From NCBI RefSeq assembly GCF_004769555.1, contig NZ_RQFY01000006.1, positions 1 through 64,000 on the forward strand: a stretch of DNA of 64,000 nt. The letters run 5' to 3'. Shown one piece after another: positions 40,174 to 48,569 of this stretch (its first letter is position 1; the number at the start of each line of letters is the position of its first letter). The notes under the pieces are model-generated. The model searched no databases. It saw nothing but the letters and a program-made list of their open reading frames with translations, and had not been told where the DNA came from. The DNA comes from Leptospira koniambonensis (GTDB taxonomy: Bacteria; Spirochaetota; Leptospiria; Leptospirales; Leptospiraceae). The translations under genes were made by a program, and so were the position numbers.

Positions 40174-40584
40174 CTATTTAAACACTTCCATGAACTTCGC
40201 AGGACGTTTTCGATTTAGATCCAATAAAGTCCATTCAGTGTTTGCTTGGCAGGCAATTTTACCATTCGATAAAAGTATTTTCTGTTCGAAGACTGCTCTT
40301 GTGGGAGAAGTTAAAACCAAAGCTGATTCGATTGTAATCTCTTCTGGATAAGAGATCTCTTTTATAAATTTCAGATTCAAATTTAAGATCACGGGGCCAA
40401 AACCTTTGTCTGCAAATTCTTCCATGGGAGCTCCCCAATCTCTCATCGCTCTCATTCTGGCTTCGTCCAAATAACCCTGATAATTTTTATTATTCACATG
40501 TCTATTTGCGTCTAACTCGTCCCATCTCACATTTAAAGAATGTTTATGGCCTTCTCTGATCTTTTGTGTTTCTACAGTTTCCAT
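40174..40584 (-). CDS. 4HBT hot-dog acyl-CoA thioesterase
   Basis: 136 residues with the 4-hydroxybenzoyl-CoA thioesterase signature VRWDELDANRHVNNKNYQGYLDEAR, including the WDxxDxxxHVNN active-site stretch. FadM/YbgC-like enzymes cleave acyl-CoA thioesters. It lies 3 nt downstream of the tetR gene and is almost certainly co-transcribed under the palindrome at 41199-41226. The natural substrate is unknown. Confidence 0.88.
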   Translation of the reverse strand: METVETQKIREGHKHSLNVRWDELDANRHVNNKNYQGYLDEARMRAMRDWGAPMEEFADKGFGPVILNLNLKFIKEISYPEEITIESALVLTSPTRAVFEQKILLSNGKIACQANTEWTLLDLNRKRPAKFMEVFK

Positions 40585-40587
40585 GTC

Positions 40588-41193
40588 CTATTCCTTATGA
40601 TCCAAAATTTGTATTAGAAATTTATAAAAGTTCTCAACGGGTTCCAAAGAGCCCATTGCTCTACCTACAAGTAGAGCTCCTCTCCAGGAGGATTCCAGAA
40701 ACAGAGCGAATTCTCTATCCGAGCTAGCAATATTCAATTTTTTGAATGATCTCGCTTTCTGGATGACGGCTACAAGTTGCTCTAAAGCGGCATCAAAATA
40801 TTTTTTAAGAGGTTTTTGTACGGAAGTTTCAGAGTGTCCCAACTCCTGACCGAATACATTGACTAAACAGGAGACATCTTCTTTCAGTAGTTTTTTCTCT
40901 AGTTTAATCCTTTCTTTATATAAATTCAAAAGAGAAAAGATTGGATCTTCCTTTGTCTTTTGAAGGATCTTTTCATTCCATAAAATTGCATTTTCGGAAT
41001 AATATTCCAAGGTTTCGGAGGCAAAGTCCTGCTTGGTTGGGAAATAATTATAAAAGGAGGCCTTTGGGATTTCGGCCTCATCTGCGATTTCTTGGATACC
41101 TGTTGCGGAATATCCGAATTTACGAAAACGATCAATACCTTTCAGGATAAGAGTATGCCTCTTCTCCTTTGCAGATTCAGCACTAATTCTCAT
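40588..41193 (-). CDS. TetR-family transcriptional regulator
   Basis: 201 residues with an N-terminal TetR HTH (ILKGIDRFRKFGYSATGIQEIADEAEIPKASFYNYF is its span, about 16-51), followed by PTKQDFASETL and a helical ligand domain typical of the AcrR/YcdC type. A perfect 12-bp-arm palindrome lies 5 nt upstream of its ATG, strong evidence for self-repression. No ribosome-binding site is visible before the ATG. With the downstream thioesterase it forms a regulator-enzyme pair, perhaps sensing an acyl-CoA or lipid; that is inference. Confidence 0.92.
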   Translation of the reverse strand: MRISAESAKEKRHTLILKGIDRFRKFGYSATGIQEIADEAEIPKASFYNYFPTKQDFASETLEYYSENAILWNEKILQKTKEDPIFSLLNLYKERIKLEKKLLKEDVSCLVNVFGQELGHSETSVQKPLKKYFDAALEQLVAVIQKARSFKKLNIASSDREFALFLESSWRGALLVGRAMGSLEPVENFYKFLIQILDHKE

Positions 41194-41198
41194 ACAAA

Positions 41199-41226
41199 AT
41201 TAATACGACCGAATGGTCGTATTAAT
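41199..41226 (-). promoter_or_regulatory. TetR operator palindrome
   Basis: ATTAATACGACC-GAAT-GGTCGTATTAAT is a perfect 12-bp inverted repeat with a 4-nt centre. The GACC...GGTC core is typical of TetR-family sites. It ends 5 nt upstream of the tetR start and contains the MFS gene stop codon (41222-41224). Confidence 0.85.
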
Positions 41227-42472
41227 CAAGTCTTTTTTCTTTTTCTAAAATTTTAGATAGTAGGGGAAGAGTTCCTAAAACCAGTAAAACTTCCAAGGCT
41301 CCATATAGAATTCCTGTGAATTCAAGGCCGGAGGCCCTGTCGTATATACTGCTGAAGGTTTCTTGGGCGGAAATGGAAACCAAAGGTCCTAAAAGAAATC
41401 CCAGGGAGCCGAGTCCAGTGAATACAGTCATCACACTTGCGTTAAAACCGCTGGGTGCAAGTGAAGAAGCAAGTCTCATCGCAGGCACATACATGATCCC
41501 TGCACCAATTCCGCAGGCTATCATAGATAAATATAACCCTGAAGAAGTGTTTAAGAAACCAGTGCTTGCTTGCGCGATCCCATAAATGAAAGAACCGATC
41601 CAAACTAAAGAGATGGAATTCCATCTTCTGGAAAGAAGTGCAGCAGGAAGAGATAATACACTCATGAGAAGGAACATAACTCCGAAAAGCCCACCTACTT
41701 GGCCCGGAGAAAATCCTAGATCTTCTCTTAAATGTAAATTTAAAGAACTTAAAAAATAACCTACAGTGAATCGATCTACAAAATGAAAAGCGATCGGAAC
41801 AAGTAATAAAGGAGAAAGTGATAATGCTGCTTTTGTTTTTTGCCAGCCTTCCCATTCTAATCTTTTAAGATTACCTTCTTCTAAAAGAAAGAAAGACAGA
41901 ATTCCCAAAACTAAAAGAATGAACCCTCCTACAAAAAATGGAAGTAGTGGATTTTTATTCCCTAAAAATCCAAGAGATTGTCCGACTCCTCCTCCTAATG
42001 TAAGAAGTGTTCCACCTAATCCAAATAAAATTCCTTTATTATAAAAACTAGATGTTTGGTCCTTCTCCTTATCTGAAATACAAGTGAGAAGCAGACCTAT
42101 CACGAAAATATGTGCTCCTCCCTCCAAAAATCTCAAAACAAAAAGTGAAGAGATATTTGGCATAAACGGGAGAAGGGCGAGCAAAAACGCATCCAATATA
42201 GCAAAAGTTCCGATTAATTTTTTTCTGGTCCCTAATTTATCCGATAGCCATCCTGCTAAAGGTGAAAATAAAAAAGAACCAAACATCGCGGAACTTTGGA
42301 ACCAGGCTACTCCGTATCCGGTTCCACCCAATCTATCTTTTATGATCTCTTTATATACCGGCACGATCATCGTAACCGGAAGCATTGCTAAAAATATAAA
42401 GGATAATGTGATCCAGGGAAAAGAATCCGCCCTCAAAGAGGAGGATTCTTTTTTGGCAGATACTTTTAACAA
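41222..42472 (-). CDS. MFS transporter
   Basis: A 416-residue permease with about twelve spans. The motif-A-like loop GWLSDKLGTRKK lies between helices 2 and 3, and RRWNSISLVWIG sits in the matching second-half loop. Substrate unknown; its position 3 nt after hemO suggests co-expression with heme degradation, for example handling of heme, a siderophore or a bilin. TTG start at 42472. The stop lies within the TetR operator. Confidence 0.87.
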   Translation of the reverse strand: MLKVSAKKESSSLRADSFPWITLSFIFLAMLPVTMIVPVYKEIIKDRLGGTGYGVAWFQSSAMFGSFLFSPLAGWLSDKLGTRKKLIGTFAILDAFLLALLPFMPNISSLFVLRFLEGGAHIFVIGLLLTCISDKEKDQTSSFYNKGILFGLGGTLLTLGGGVGQSLGFLGNKNPLLPFFVGGFILLVLGILSFFLLEEGNLKRLEWEGWQKTKAALSLSPLLLVPIAFHFVDRFTVGYFLSSLNLHLREDLGFSPGQVGGLFGVMFLLMSVLSLPAALLSRRWNSISLVWIGSFIYGIAQASTGFLNTSSGLYLSMIACGIGAGIMYVPAMRLASSLAPSGFNASVMTVFTGLGSLGFLLGPLVSISAQETFSSIYDRASGLEFTGILYGALEVLLVLGTLPLLSKILEKEKRLD

Positions 42473-42475
42473 AAA

Positions 42476-43156
42476 TCAGTGCCTCGCAGGACTTGCTAAA
42501 ACTTCTTCAAATTTGGCTTTGCCTATAGAGGTGATCAAGGTTTCTTCTAACTCGTCGAAAATTTTTCCGTTCAATTTGAAAACTTCGTTAGCCTCTTGAA
42601 CTATTTTTTCTTTTTCAGAATCAGAGAGAGAAAGAGAATCTAAAGTAGTTCTATATTTATCTTTGAAATCTTTGGGACTGGAAATTTCAGGAAACTCATA
42701 AAAGTCCAGACCTGATGTTCCTTCTATCCCTAAAGCTTTAGCAGCTACTCTTTTTAAGATCTGTCCGCCGGAAAGATCTCCTAAATAACGAACATAACTG
42801 TGAGCTACTAATAGTTCTGGAGAGGTATTTGCAGTTTCTCTAATATGTTTTACGTAGGCTTCTGTAGCTGGTGTAGTTTTCGGAGAATGTCCTGGTTGGA
42901 AAAAATGTGCCAGATCCTTTTCGATCATCCCTTTTCTGTATAATTCTGGGAATCTGATCTTTCCTACGATTGGATGGTCTTTTTTATTTTCCAACTCTTC
43001 TTCCATCGCTGCATACACGAAATAAAAAGATTCCAAATGTTTGGCGTAACTTTTGGGTTCTAGTACTCCTTTCATAAAGCAGCGAATGAATGCGTTGTTT
43101 TCTGCAATGGTATGAGATTCGGAGGTTCCGTCTCTTAATGCTTGGGCTAGGCTCAT
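42476..43156 (-). CDS. hemO: Heme oxygenase
   Basis: Opens heme to biliverdin, releasing iron and CO. The 226 residues show the proximal-His region GTSESHTIAENNAFI and the distal helix YLGDLSGGQILKR, both diagnostic of the HO family. ATG at 43156 with an AGGAG site. A 7-5-7 palindrome about 45-60 nt upstream could be an iron- or heme-responsive operator. First gene of hemO-MFS. Confidence 0.95.
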   Translation of the reverse strand: MSLAQALRDGTSESHTIAENNAFIRCFMKGVLEPKSYAKHLESFYFVYAAMEEELENKKDHPIVGKIRFPELYRKGMIEKDLAHFFQPGHSPKTTPATEAYVKHIRETANTSPELLVAHSYVRYLGDLSGGQILKRVAAKALGIEGTSGLDFYEFPEISSPKDFKDKYRTTLDSLSLSDSEKEKIVQEANEVFKLNGKIFDELEETLITSIGKAKFEEVLASPARH

Positions 43157-43199
43157 GGGGTTTCTCCTGACAATACTGTGACAAATGTCTAATTTTAGG

Positions 43200-43218
43200 T
43201 TTGAGAGTCAATCTCAAA
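43200..43218 (-). promoter_or_regulatory. Candidate operator upstream of hemO
   Basis: TTTGAGAGTCAATCTCAAA is a perfect 7-bp inverted repeat with a 5-nt centre. It lies 43-62 nt before the hemO ATG, around the likely -35 region on the minus strand (TTGACT lies inside it). It does not match the classic GATAATGATAATCATTATC Fur consensus, so the regulator is open. Confidence 0.5.
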
Positions 43219-43438
43219 AATGAGAAAAAAGGAGAGGATAGGCAATCTTGAAATCAAAGTTCCTGAAAATTTGTAGTATCTTCGACAAGTGGAGGAGGAG
43301 GTGGAGGAATTTGCGGTTTATATCATGCATATTCTGAATTGATACTTTGAAATGAAAATTTGGAAGTTTCTCTGAAAAAGAGAAGTATTAACGTTTAAAT
43401 ATAATTGTTTCTCACTTTGAAATGACGATTTTATAAAT

Positions 43439-44785
43439 ATGTCCGTTTTCGAAACGATTCAGCGAATCAACGACTTAAGATCTGAAATTGATGAATTAAG
43501 ACCCATCCCGCCAGAAATTATTGATCGGATCATGCGAAAATTCCACTTGGATTGGAATTTTCACTCGAATAGCATTGAAGGGAATTCACTTACTTTCGGA
43601 GAGACAAAGGCTTTTTTATTGCATGGTCTTACTGCGGCTGGTAAACCTTTAAAAGATCATTTAGATATCAAAGGTCATAAAAAAGCGATTGATGAGTTGG
43701 AGGATTTTATTAGATCCAATTCGCAACTTACCGAATTCACTTTGAAAGCTTGGAATAAGTTATTATTGGTCGAGCCTTTTGAACAAAGGATAGAAGATGC
43801 TAATGGCAATGTGACTGTTCGGAGAATAAATCCGGGTGTCTATAAGAGTTTACCTAATTATGTAGTAACTGCAACTGGGGAAACTCATTACTTTACAGAT
43901 CCTATTAAAGTTCGCGATGAAATAGAAGCTCTTTTGGTTAGGTATGAAAAAGACTCGAAAGATGACTTGTTACATTCGTTAATAATTGCATCTCGTATAC
44001 ATTATGAATTCATTAATATCCACCCTTTCGATGATGGAAATGGCAGACTTGCTCGCATTTTAATGAATTTAGTTCTAATGAAAAATGGATTTCCTCCTGT
44101 AGTTGTCCGAGTGGAGGATAAGCCGAATTATCTGAGAGCTTTGCAGCAGGCGGATAGTGGAGATTTTGAACCTTTCATTGACTATATTGGACAACAACTA
44201 ATAAAATCCTTAGAAACAATGTTAAAAGGTGCTAAAGGAGAAAATATTGAAGAACCGAGCGATTTAGATAAAGAAATTCAACTTGTATTAAAGCAAATTG
44301 AAGAATCTAAAAAGGATATTGTAAAGGCTAAGAAGGGGGGGCAATATTTACTTTACACATTTAGAAATACGATATTCCCATTACTACAGCAGCTCGAAAA
44401 AACTGTTTATAAATTTCATGAATTCTTTCATGAAATTGAAATAGAATCGATTATTAACTTTTATGTAGGGCACCAGAAATCATTTACTGATGTTATAAGT
44501 TTCATAGACTGGGTAAATCAAAACGAACGAGGATTGGATCAGATTAGATCTTTTATTTTTATAGGAAGATTGAAAGGATATAAACACTCAATAAAAAGCG
44601 GAAACGATCATACTTTCTCTTTAAATTTTAGATTTAACGACTTTAACTATGAGATAGAGACTGGAGCCGGTGAGAAAAAAGAAATTGGATTGTATGACTC
44701 CAAAATAGAGCCAAGGAGAATAAATGAAATTTGTCAGGACATGGGGAGAGGAATATTAGATTTTGTTAAAAACATTTCGCAATAG
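43439..44785 (+). CDS. Fic-domain protein (probable AMP-transferase)
   Basis: 448 residues. The catalytic loop HPFDDGNGRLAR matches HxFx(D/E)GNGRxxR. An N-terminal inhibitory motif SNSIEG matches (S/T)xxxE(G/N), making this a class II, self-inhibited Fic. The N-terminal ~270 residues are the usual Fic_N + Fic layout. The last ~180 residues, with a helical stretch and a poorly conserved end, are not a domain I recognise. It is AT-rich and stands alone between unrelated genes, which suggests lateral acquisition. The target protein is unknown. Confidence 0.9.
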   Translation: MSVFETIQRINDLRSEIDELRPIPPEIIDRIMRKFHLDWNFHSNSIEGNSLTFGETKAFLLHGLTAAGKPLKDHLDIKGHKKAIDELEDFIRSNSQLTEFTLKAWNKLLLVEPFEQRIEDANGNVTVRRINPGVYKSLPNYVVTATGETHYFTDPIKVRDEIEALLVRYEKDSKDDLLHSLIIASRIHYEFINIHPFDDGNGRLARILMNLVLMKNGFPPVVVRVEDKPNYLRALQQADSGDFEPFIDYIGQQLIKSLETMLKGAKGENIEEPSDLDKEIQLVLKQIEESKKDIVKAKKGGQYLLYTFRNTIFPLLQQLEKTVYKFHEFFHEIEIESIINFYVGHQKSFTDVISFIDWVNQNERGLDQIRSFIFIGRLKGYKHSIKSGNDHTFSLNFRFNDFNYEIETGAGEKKEIGLYDSKIEPRRINEICQDMGRGILDFVKNISQ

Positions 44786-44790
44786 AAAGC

Positions 44791-45843
44791 CTAATCCTCC
44801 ATATCCCAAAAGAAATCCTTGTTCGTAAGTTCAGACTCTTCCGTTTTGACAAAGGAATTCCTACCATCTTCTTCCGAAGAAACAGGAAGATCCGAACCTA
44901 ATCTTTCCAGGTCCTGAGTCTCTCTTTCCCAATATTCTTCTGTTCCGAAATGAGGAAATGCATTTGGGAAAGAAGGATCTTCCCAACGTTTTGCAATCCA
45001 TGCAGAATAATGAATATAACGCAAACCTCGCAAAGGTTCTACCAAATCGAACCAAGAGTGCCGAAATTCCCTGAACTCTCTGTAGCCAGCCAAGAAGATC
45101 TCTCTTTCATATTCAGACGCTGAGTCACCAAAAGGAAGAAGCATCCAAAAATCCTGAACTGCAGGTCCAGTCACAAAATCGTCGAAATCTATAAAGCAGA
45201 GCCCGTCTGCGGTTTGTATTAAATTTCCTTTATGGCAATCTCCGTGGATCCTATGGAATGGCATATCTTTGGAAGCTTCGGAGAATGAGTTAAAAATTCG
45301 ATTAGCGGCTTCCTCATATCTTTTCCAGAGATGTGGGGGTAGGAACTCCTTCTCTTTTAGGAAACATAGTGGTTCCTCTCCGAAATTTCTGAGATTATAT
45401 TCGACCCTATGTCTTGCCGGTTTAGAGGCTCCAATATTATGGATCCTCGCGAGTAATCTTCCAGCTTGGATTAAATTTTGCTCGTTTAGCTCTTCTACTA
45501 ATCTTCCTTTTTGGAGCGGCCAGATCGTATAATAAATTCCTTTTGTTTCTCTGACGGTAACTCCGTTTTCTAAAGGTAAAGGAGCTACAACTGGGATCTC
45601 TCCTTCTTCCAGCTCTTTTAGAAAGGAATGTTCTTCTAATATTTGATCAAGAGTCCAGCGCGCAGGGCGGTAAAATTTTACTACAAGTCTTCCGCCCTCT
45701 TCTAAGCCAACATCATAGACTCTATTCTCTAAACTGTTTAATGCTAGGCAATGACCGGAAACTGAAAATCCAGCATCTTCTACCGCTGATAAAACGGAAT
45801 CTATATCGAGTCTATTATAGAATTCTTTTCCTGGGATTTCCAT
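44791..45843 (-). CDS. srkA: SrkA/YihE-like Ser/Thr protein kinase
   Basis: 350 residues of the APH-like kinase fold. Visible are LENRVYDVGLEEGGRLVVKFYRPARW (Lys-bearing strand), the catalytic loop RIHGDCHKGNLI and the metal Asp in CFIDFDDFVTGPAVQDFWML. These match the stress-response kinase SrkA (YihE), which in E. coli counters stress-induced death. The C-terminal ~30 residues are an acidic tail. Convergent with the Fic gene with a 5-nt gap. Confidence 0.9.
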   Translation of the reverse strand: MEIPGKEFYNRLDIDSVLSAVEDAGFSVSGHCLALNSLENRVYDVGLEEGGRLVVKFYRPARWTLDQILEEHSFLKELEEGEIPVVAPLPLENGVTVRETKGIYYTIWPLQKGRLVEELNEQNLIQAGRLLARIHNIGASKPARHRVEYNLRNFGEEPLCFLKEKEFLPPHLWKRYEEAANRIFNSFSEASKDMPFHRIHGDCHKGNLIQTADGLCFIDFDDFVTGPAVQDFWMLLPFGDSASEYEREIFLAGYREFREFRHSWFDLVEPLRGLRYIHYSAWIAKRWEDPSFPNAFPHFGTEEYWERETQDLERLGSDLPVSSEEDGRNSFVKTEESELTNKDFFWDMED

Positions 45844-45901
45844 TATCGATAGTATTTGAAAATAGAATTATAAAAGCAAGATTCTAATTCTATTAGATAA
45901 T

Positions 45902-46588
45902 TTATGAAATCACATCAATAGCTTCTAATTTTTGCCAATGCCTTGTTAGAACTAGAAAGCCTATGGTATATATGAATGTGAGGATTATGAATACAAAGGG
46001 TATCAAATATTGATTCGATGTAGCTAGGATCGATTTCGATAATAAAAAAATACCAGGTATTAGAAATAGAATGAATAAATGTAAAAAACTCTTTTTATTT
46101 GAAAGCAAAAGTATGAAATGATATATGAGATCTTTGATTCCTCTGCTCCCGAGAATGATTGCGGCACCTCCTTGAAAAAATACAAAAAAGAAATCCGAGG
46201 CCAATGAATTCAGGGCCAGTATGAACTCAGAGTTCGCATTTACAACAAGCATGCTTATTATTCCAGTAAATATGGAACCAAGGAGCATTCTTAGTAGAAT
46301 GTAGATAATAGCGTAGATTGATAGAATTCCAAAAATCTTTCCAAAAGAAATTTCTCTGTCTAGATTTTTGTGAAGCGTCAATTGTATTAGTGCCTTTAAA
46401 TAAAAGAAAATAAAGGGTAATGGAAATGAAAGGGCAAAAGGAATAACGTAAAGGTTCCCTTCCCCGTAAACAGCTTTAGTAAAAATATCGGAAGTTATGA
46501 AGAAAATAAATCCTAGCAATAGTGGAAAAGAGATAAGTAAATACTTATTTCTAATCGCTTCTGAAAAAACTTGTTTGTAATCGTTCAT
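45902..46588 (-). CDS. Hypothetical multi-spanning membrane protein
   Basis: 228 residues with about six hydrophobic spans (for example LLISFPLLLGFIFFI, IFGILSIYAIIYILL, FLHLFILFLIPGIFLL). Short cytoplasmic N-terminus. I do not recognise the family. AT-rich, stand-alone on the minus strand, with small gaps on both sides. Confidence 0.7.
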   Translation of the reverse strand: MNDYKQVFSEAIRNKYLLISFPLLLGFIFFITSDIFTKAVYGEGNLYVIPFALSFPLPFIFFYLKALIQLTLHKNLDREISFGKIFGILSIYAIIYILLRMLLGSIFTGIISMLVVNANSEFILALNSLASDFFFVFFQGGAAIILGSRGIKDLIYHFILLLSNKKSFLHLFILFLIPGIFLLSKSILATSNQYLIPFVFIILTFIYTIGFLVLTRHWQKLEAIDVIS

Positions 46589-46670
46589 GAATAATTTACT
46601 CTAAGGCTTGTGTGAATCTTCTTGGTATTTTGCAAATTTTATTAAATCTGGCAAGAAAGTAAATAGACTG

Positions 46671-48494
46671 TTAGTCTCCCGCGAGTAACTTTCTTCTTAA
46701 ACCAGTAAACTCTTTCAGGATCGCGCCCAAGAATAATTCTTTTTTGCGGTCTTCGTCTAGTTTATCTTTATGGCGGAGAATATACACTTCTGTTTTTCGG
46801 ATTAAATATCTTAAGTCTTCCCATTTTCCCAATGTATTTTTGAAAAGAGAAAGTAGATCTGCATAAACTTCTTCTTTTTTTTCCGGTTTAGAAAATTCGT
46901 TTTTGATCTTATCTATCGTTTCTAATAATTCTTTTTTAAAATCTGCAGGAGATCCTACCAGAATTTCCTGGATCAATTCGGGTTTCCAAGCGGGAAATTC
47001 TTTCCAGAAGTATTGATGGTTCTGGAATCCATTTAGGATTTGAGTTGCTTCTTCCGGTCCTATGTTCTTCGCGTTTTCTATTTTGGCACCTTGGGTATTT
47101 ACATTATAAACTGGAAAGTCCAAGGAATTAGAAGATTCTTCAAACCAATGTCTGTATAAGTCTAGTACATAATCCGTTAATACTTCTCCGCCAGTGACAG
47201 ATGGAACATATCTTGTGTCCCTTTTTCGAACTACTGCTTCATTGATTTTTTCTAAACTTGTTTTTCTAGTAAGTAAGGTAAGCCATTTTTCGTTATGATG
47301 GGTCCCAGTAGAATGGATCTCTCTGCCTGAATAAGCCAAATCCTGTCCCACTAAAAAGCAGGGTTGACATCCGAGACTTCTTAATAAGTCGAATGCAGTT
47401 GTTGCAACACTTCCACCGGATTGAACATCTCCAATTGAGCCGAGGAGTGATTCTGCACTGGAACTTCCTGCAGTTGCTTCTCTTTTTAATTCTCCGGAGG
47501 CATCTACCAAATATTTTGCAGTGATACTATGGACCACTGACCTAAATTTTAGATTTCTTAATATAGGAGGAGAGCTGACTAAGTCTGCAAATAATGGGAT
47601 TTGTGATGTATCTTCCCCTAAAAAATGGAATACAGAATGAGTTTGAGCATCTAATGTCATTACTCCATCTGGTATGATCCCGTATTTGAGTAATACCTTG
47701 AGAGAAGTATCACAGGACATTACAAAAACCTTATCTCTGATACTTTTGATCCATTCACATTGCCTGCGTAAGTTTGGTCCTGCAGATACAAGTAGGGAAG
47801 GTGTTCCGTTAAATTTTTCTTTTAAGGATTCTATTTTAGTTCTAGGACTTGGTGGTGATAAAAAATTTGCAGTGTTTACAAGAGAGTTTCTGACCCAAAT
47901 TCTTTCGAATTCAAATTTGGTAAGTAGATCGCTCATCTTAGAAGATAAAATTTTTCGAAGTCTTATATCCGTTTCTGCATAGAACATTTCTTCTAAGGAA
48001 ACACTTGCTGCATTCCTGAGGATTCTAATGCCTGAAACTCTTTCTACAGGGAGCGATTCCAAATAATTCCAAAGAAGAGAAAGTGAATTTTCTCCTAAGA
48101 ACAAATGTCTTCCTGGGACTTCCATCACTGGCTGCAACCATTCTCCCCAAAGGGGAAAGAGCAGATCCCTGTCCTTATCTATGAGTAATAAAATTTGTCC
48201 CGGTTCTAATTTGGATTCTACCTCTCGGATCAAATGTGGATTCCCGAGCCCTAAAACTGCGACTAGATCTGTGGATTGAATGGAAACCGAATCTAATTGT
48301 CGTTTTGCCTGGGTAAAAGGAGAAACTGAACTTGCTAATGCTCTCCCTTTTTTGGAGAGAAAGAACTCATTTTGGTTTTTTGCCGCTTCCAGTCGGAACT
48401 CCAACATTTCTGTGGGAGGATTTTGGAAATACAGGCTGAGATAGGGCTTTTTCCCGAATATTTCTCTTGTTTTTTCCGGGAGATCGTGGGACAT
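46671..48494 (-). CDS. MptE-like / motility accessory factor (Maf)-like protein
   Basis: About 607 residues from the ATG at 48494, chosen because TAGGAG lies 4-5 nt before it; longer frames to 48563 run into the smc promoter region. The central MptE-like (DUF115) domain shows [48 protein letters not shown] and the late [20 protein letters not shown]. In other bacteria such proteins help flagellin glycosylation or sugar transfer. The C-terminal ~100 residues are helical. Divergent from smc. The role in this organism is inference. Confidence 0.82.
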   Translation of the reverse strand: MSHDLPEKTREIFGKKPYLSLYFQNPPTEMLEFRLEAAKNQNEFFLSKKGRALASSVSPFTQAKRQLDSVSIQSTDLVAVLGLGNPHLIREVESKLEPGQILLLIDKDRDLLFPLWGEWLQPVMEVPGRHLFLGENSLSLLWNYLESLPVERVSGIRILRNAASVSLEEMFYAETDIRLRKILSSKMSDLLTKFEFERIWVRNSLVNTANFLSPPSPRTKIESLKEKFNGTPSLLVSAGPNLRRQCEWIKSIRDKVFVMSCDTSLKVLLKYGIIPDGVMTLDAQTHSVFHFLGEDTSQIPLFADLVSSPPILRNLKFRSVVHSITAKYLVDASGELKREATAGSSSAESLLGSIGDVQSGGSVATTAFDLLRSLGCQPCFLVGQDLAYSGREIHSTGTHHNEKWLTLLTRKTSLEKINEAVVRKRDTRYVPSVTGGEVLTDYVLDLYRHWFEESSNSLDFPVYNVNTQGAKIENAKNIGPEEATQILNGFQNHQYFWKEFPAWKPELIQEILVGSPADFKKELLETIDKIKNEFSKPEKKEEVYADLLSLFKNTLGKWEDLRYLIRKTEVYILRHKDKLDEDRKKELFLGAILKEFTGLRRKLLAGD

Positions 48495-48569
48495 AATACT
48501 CCTAAGCATTCCAGAGTCCGCCCGATTCTGGTCACTTGCAATCAATTTCCCAAAGAAACACAAAAATAC

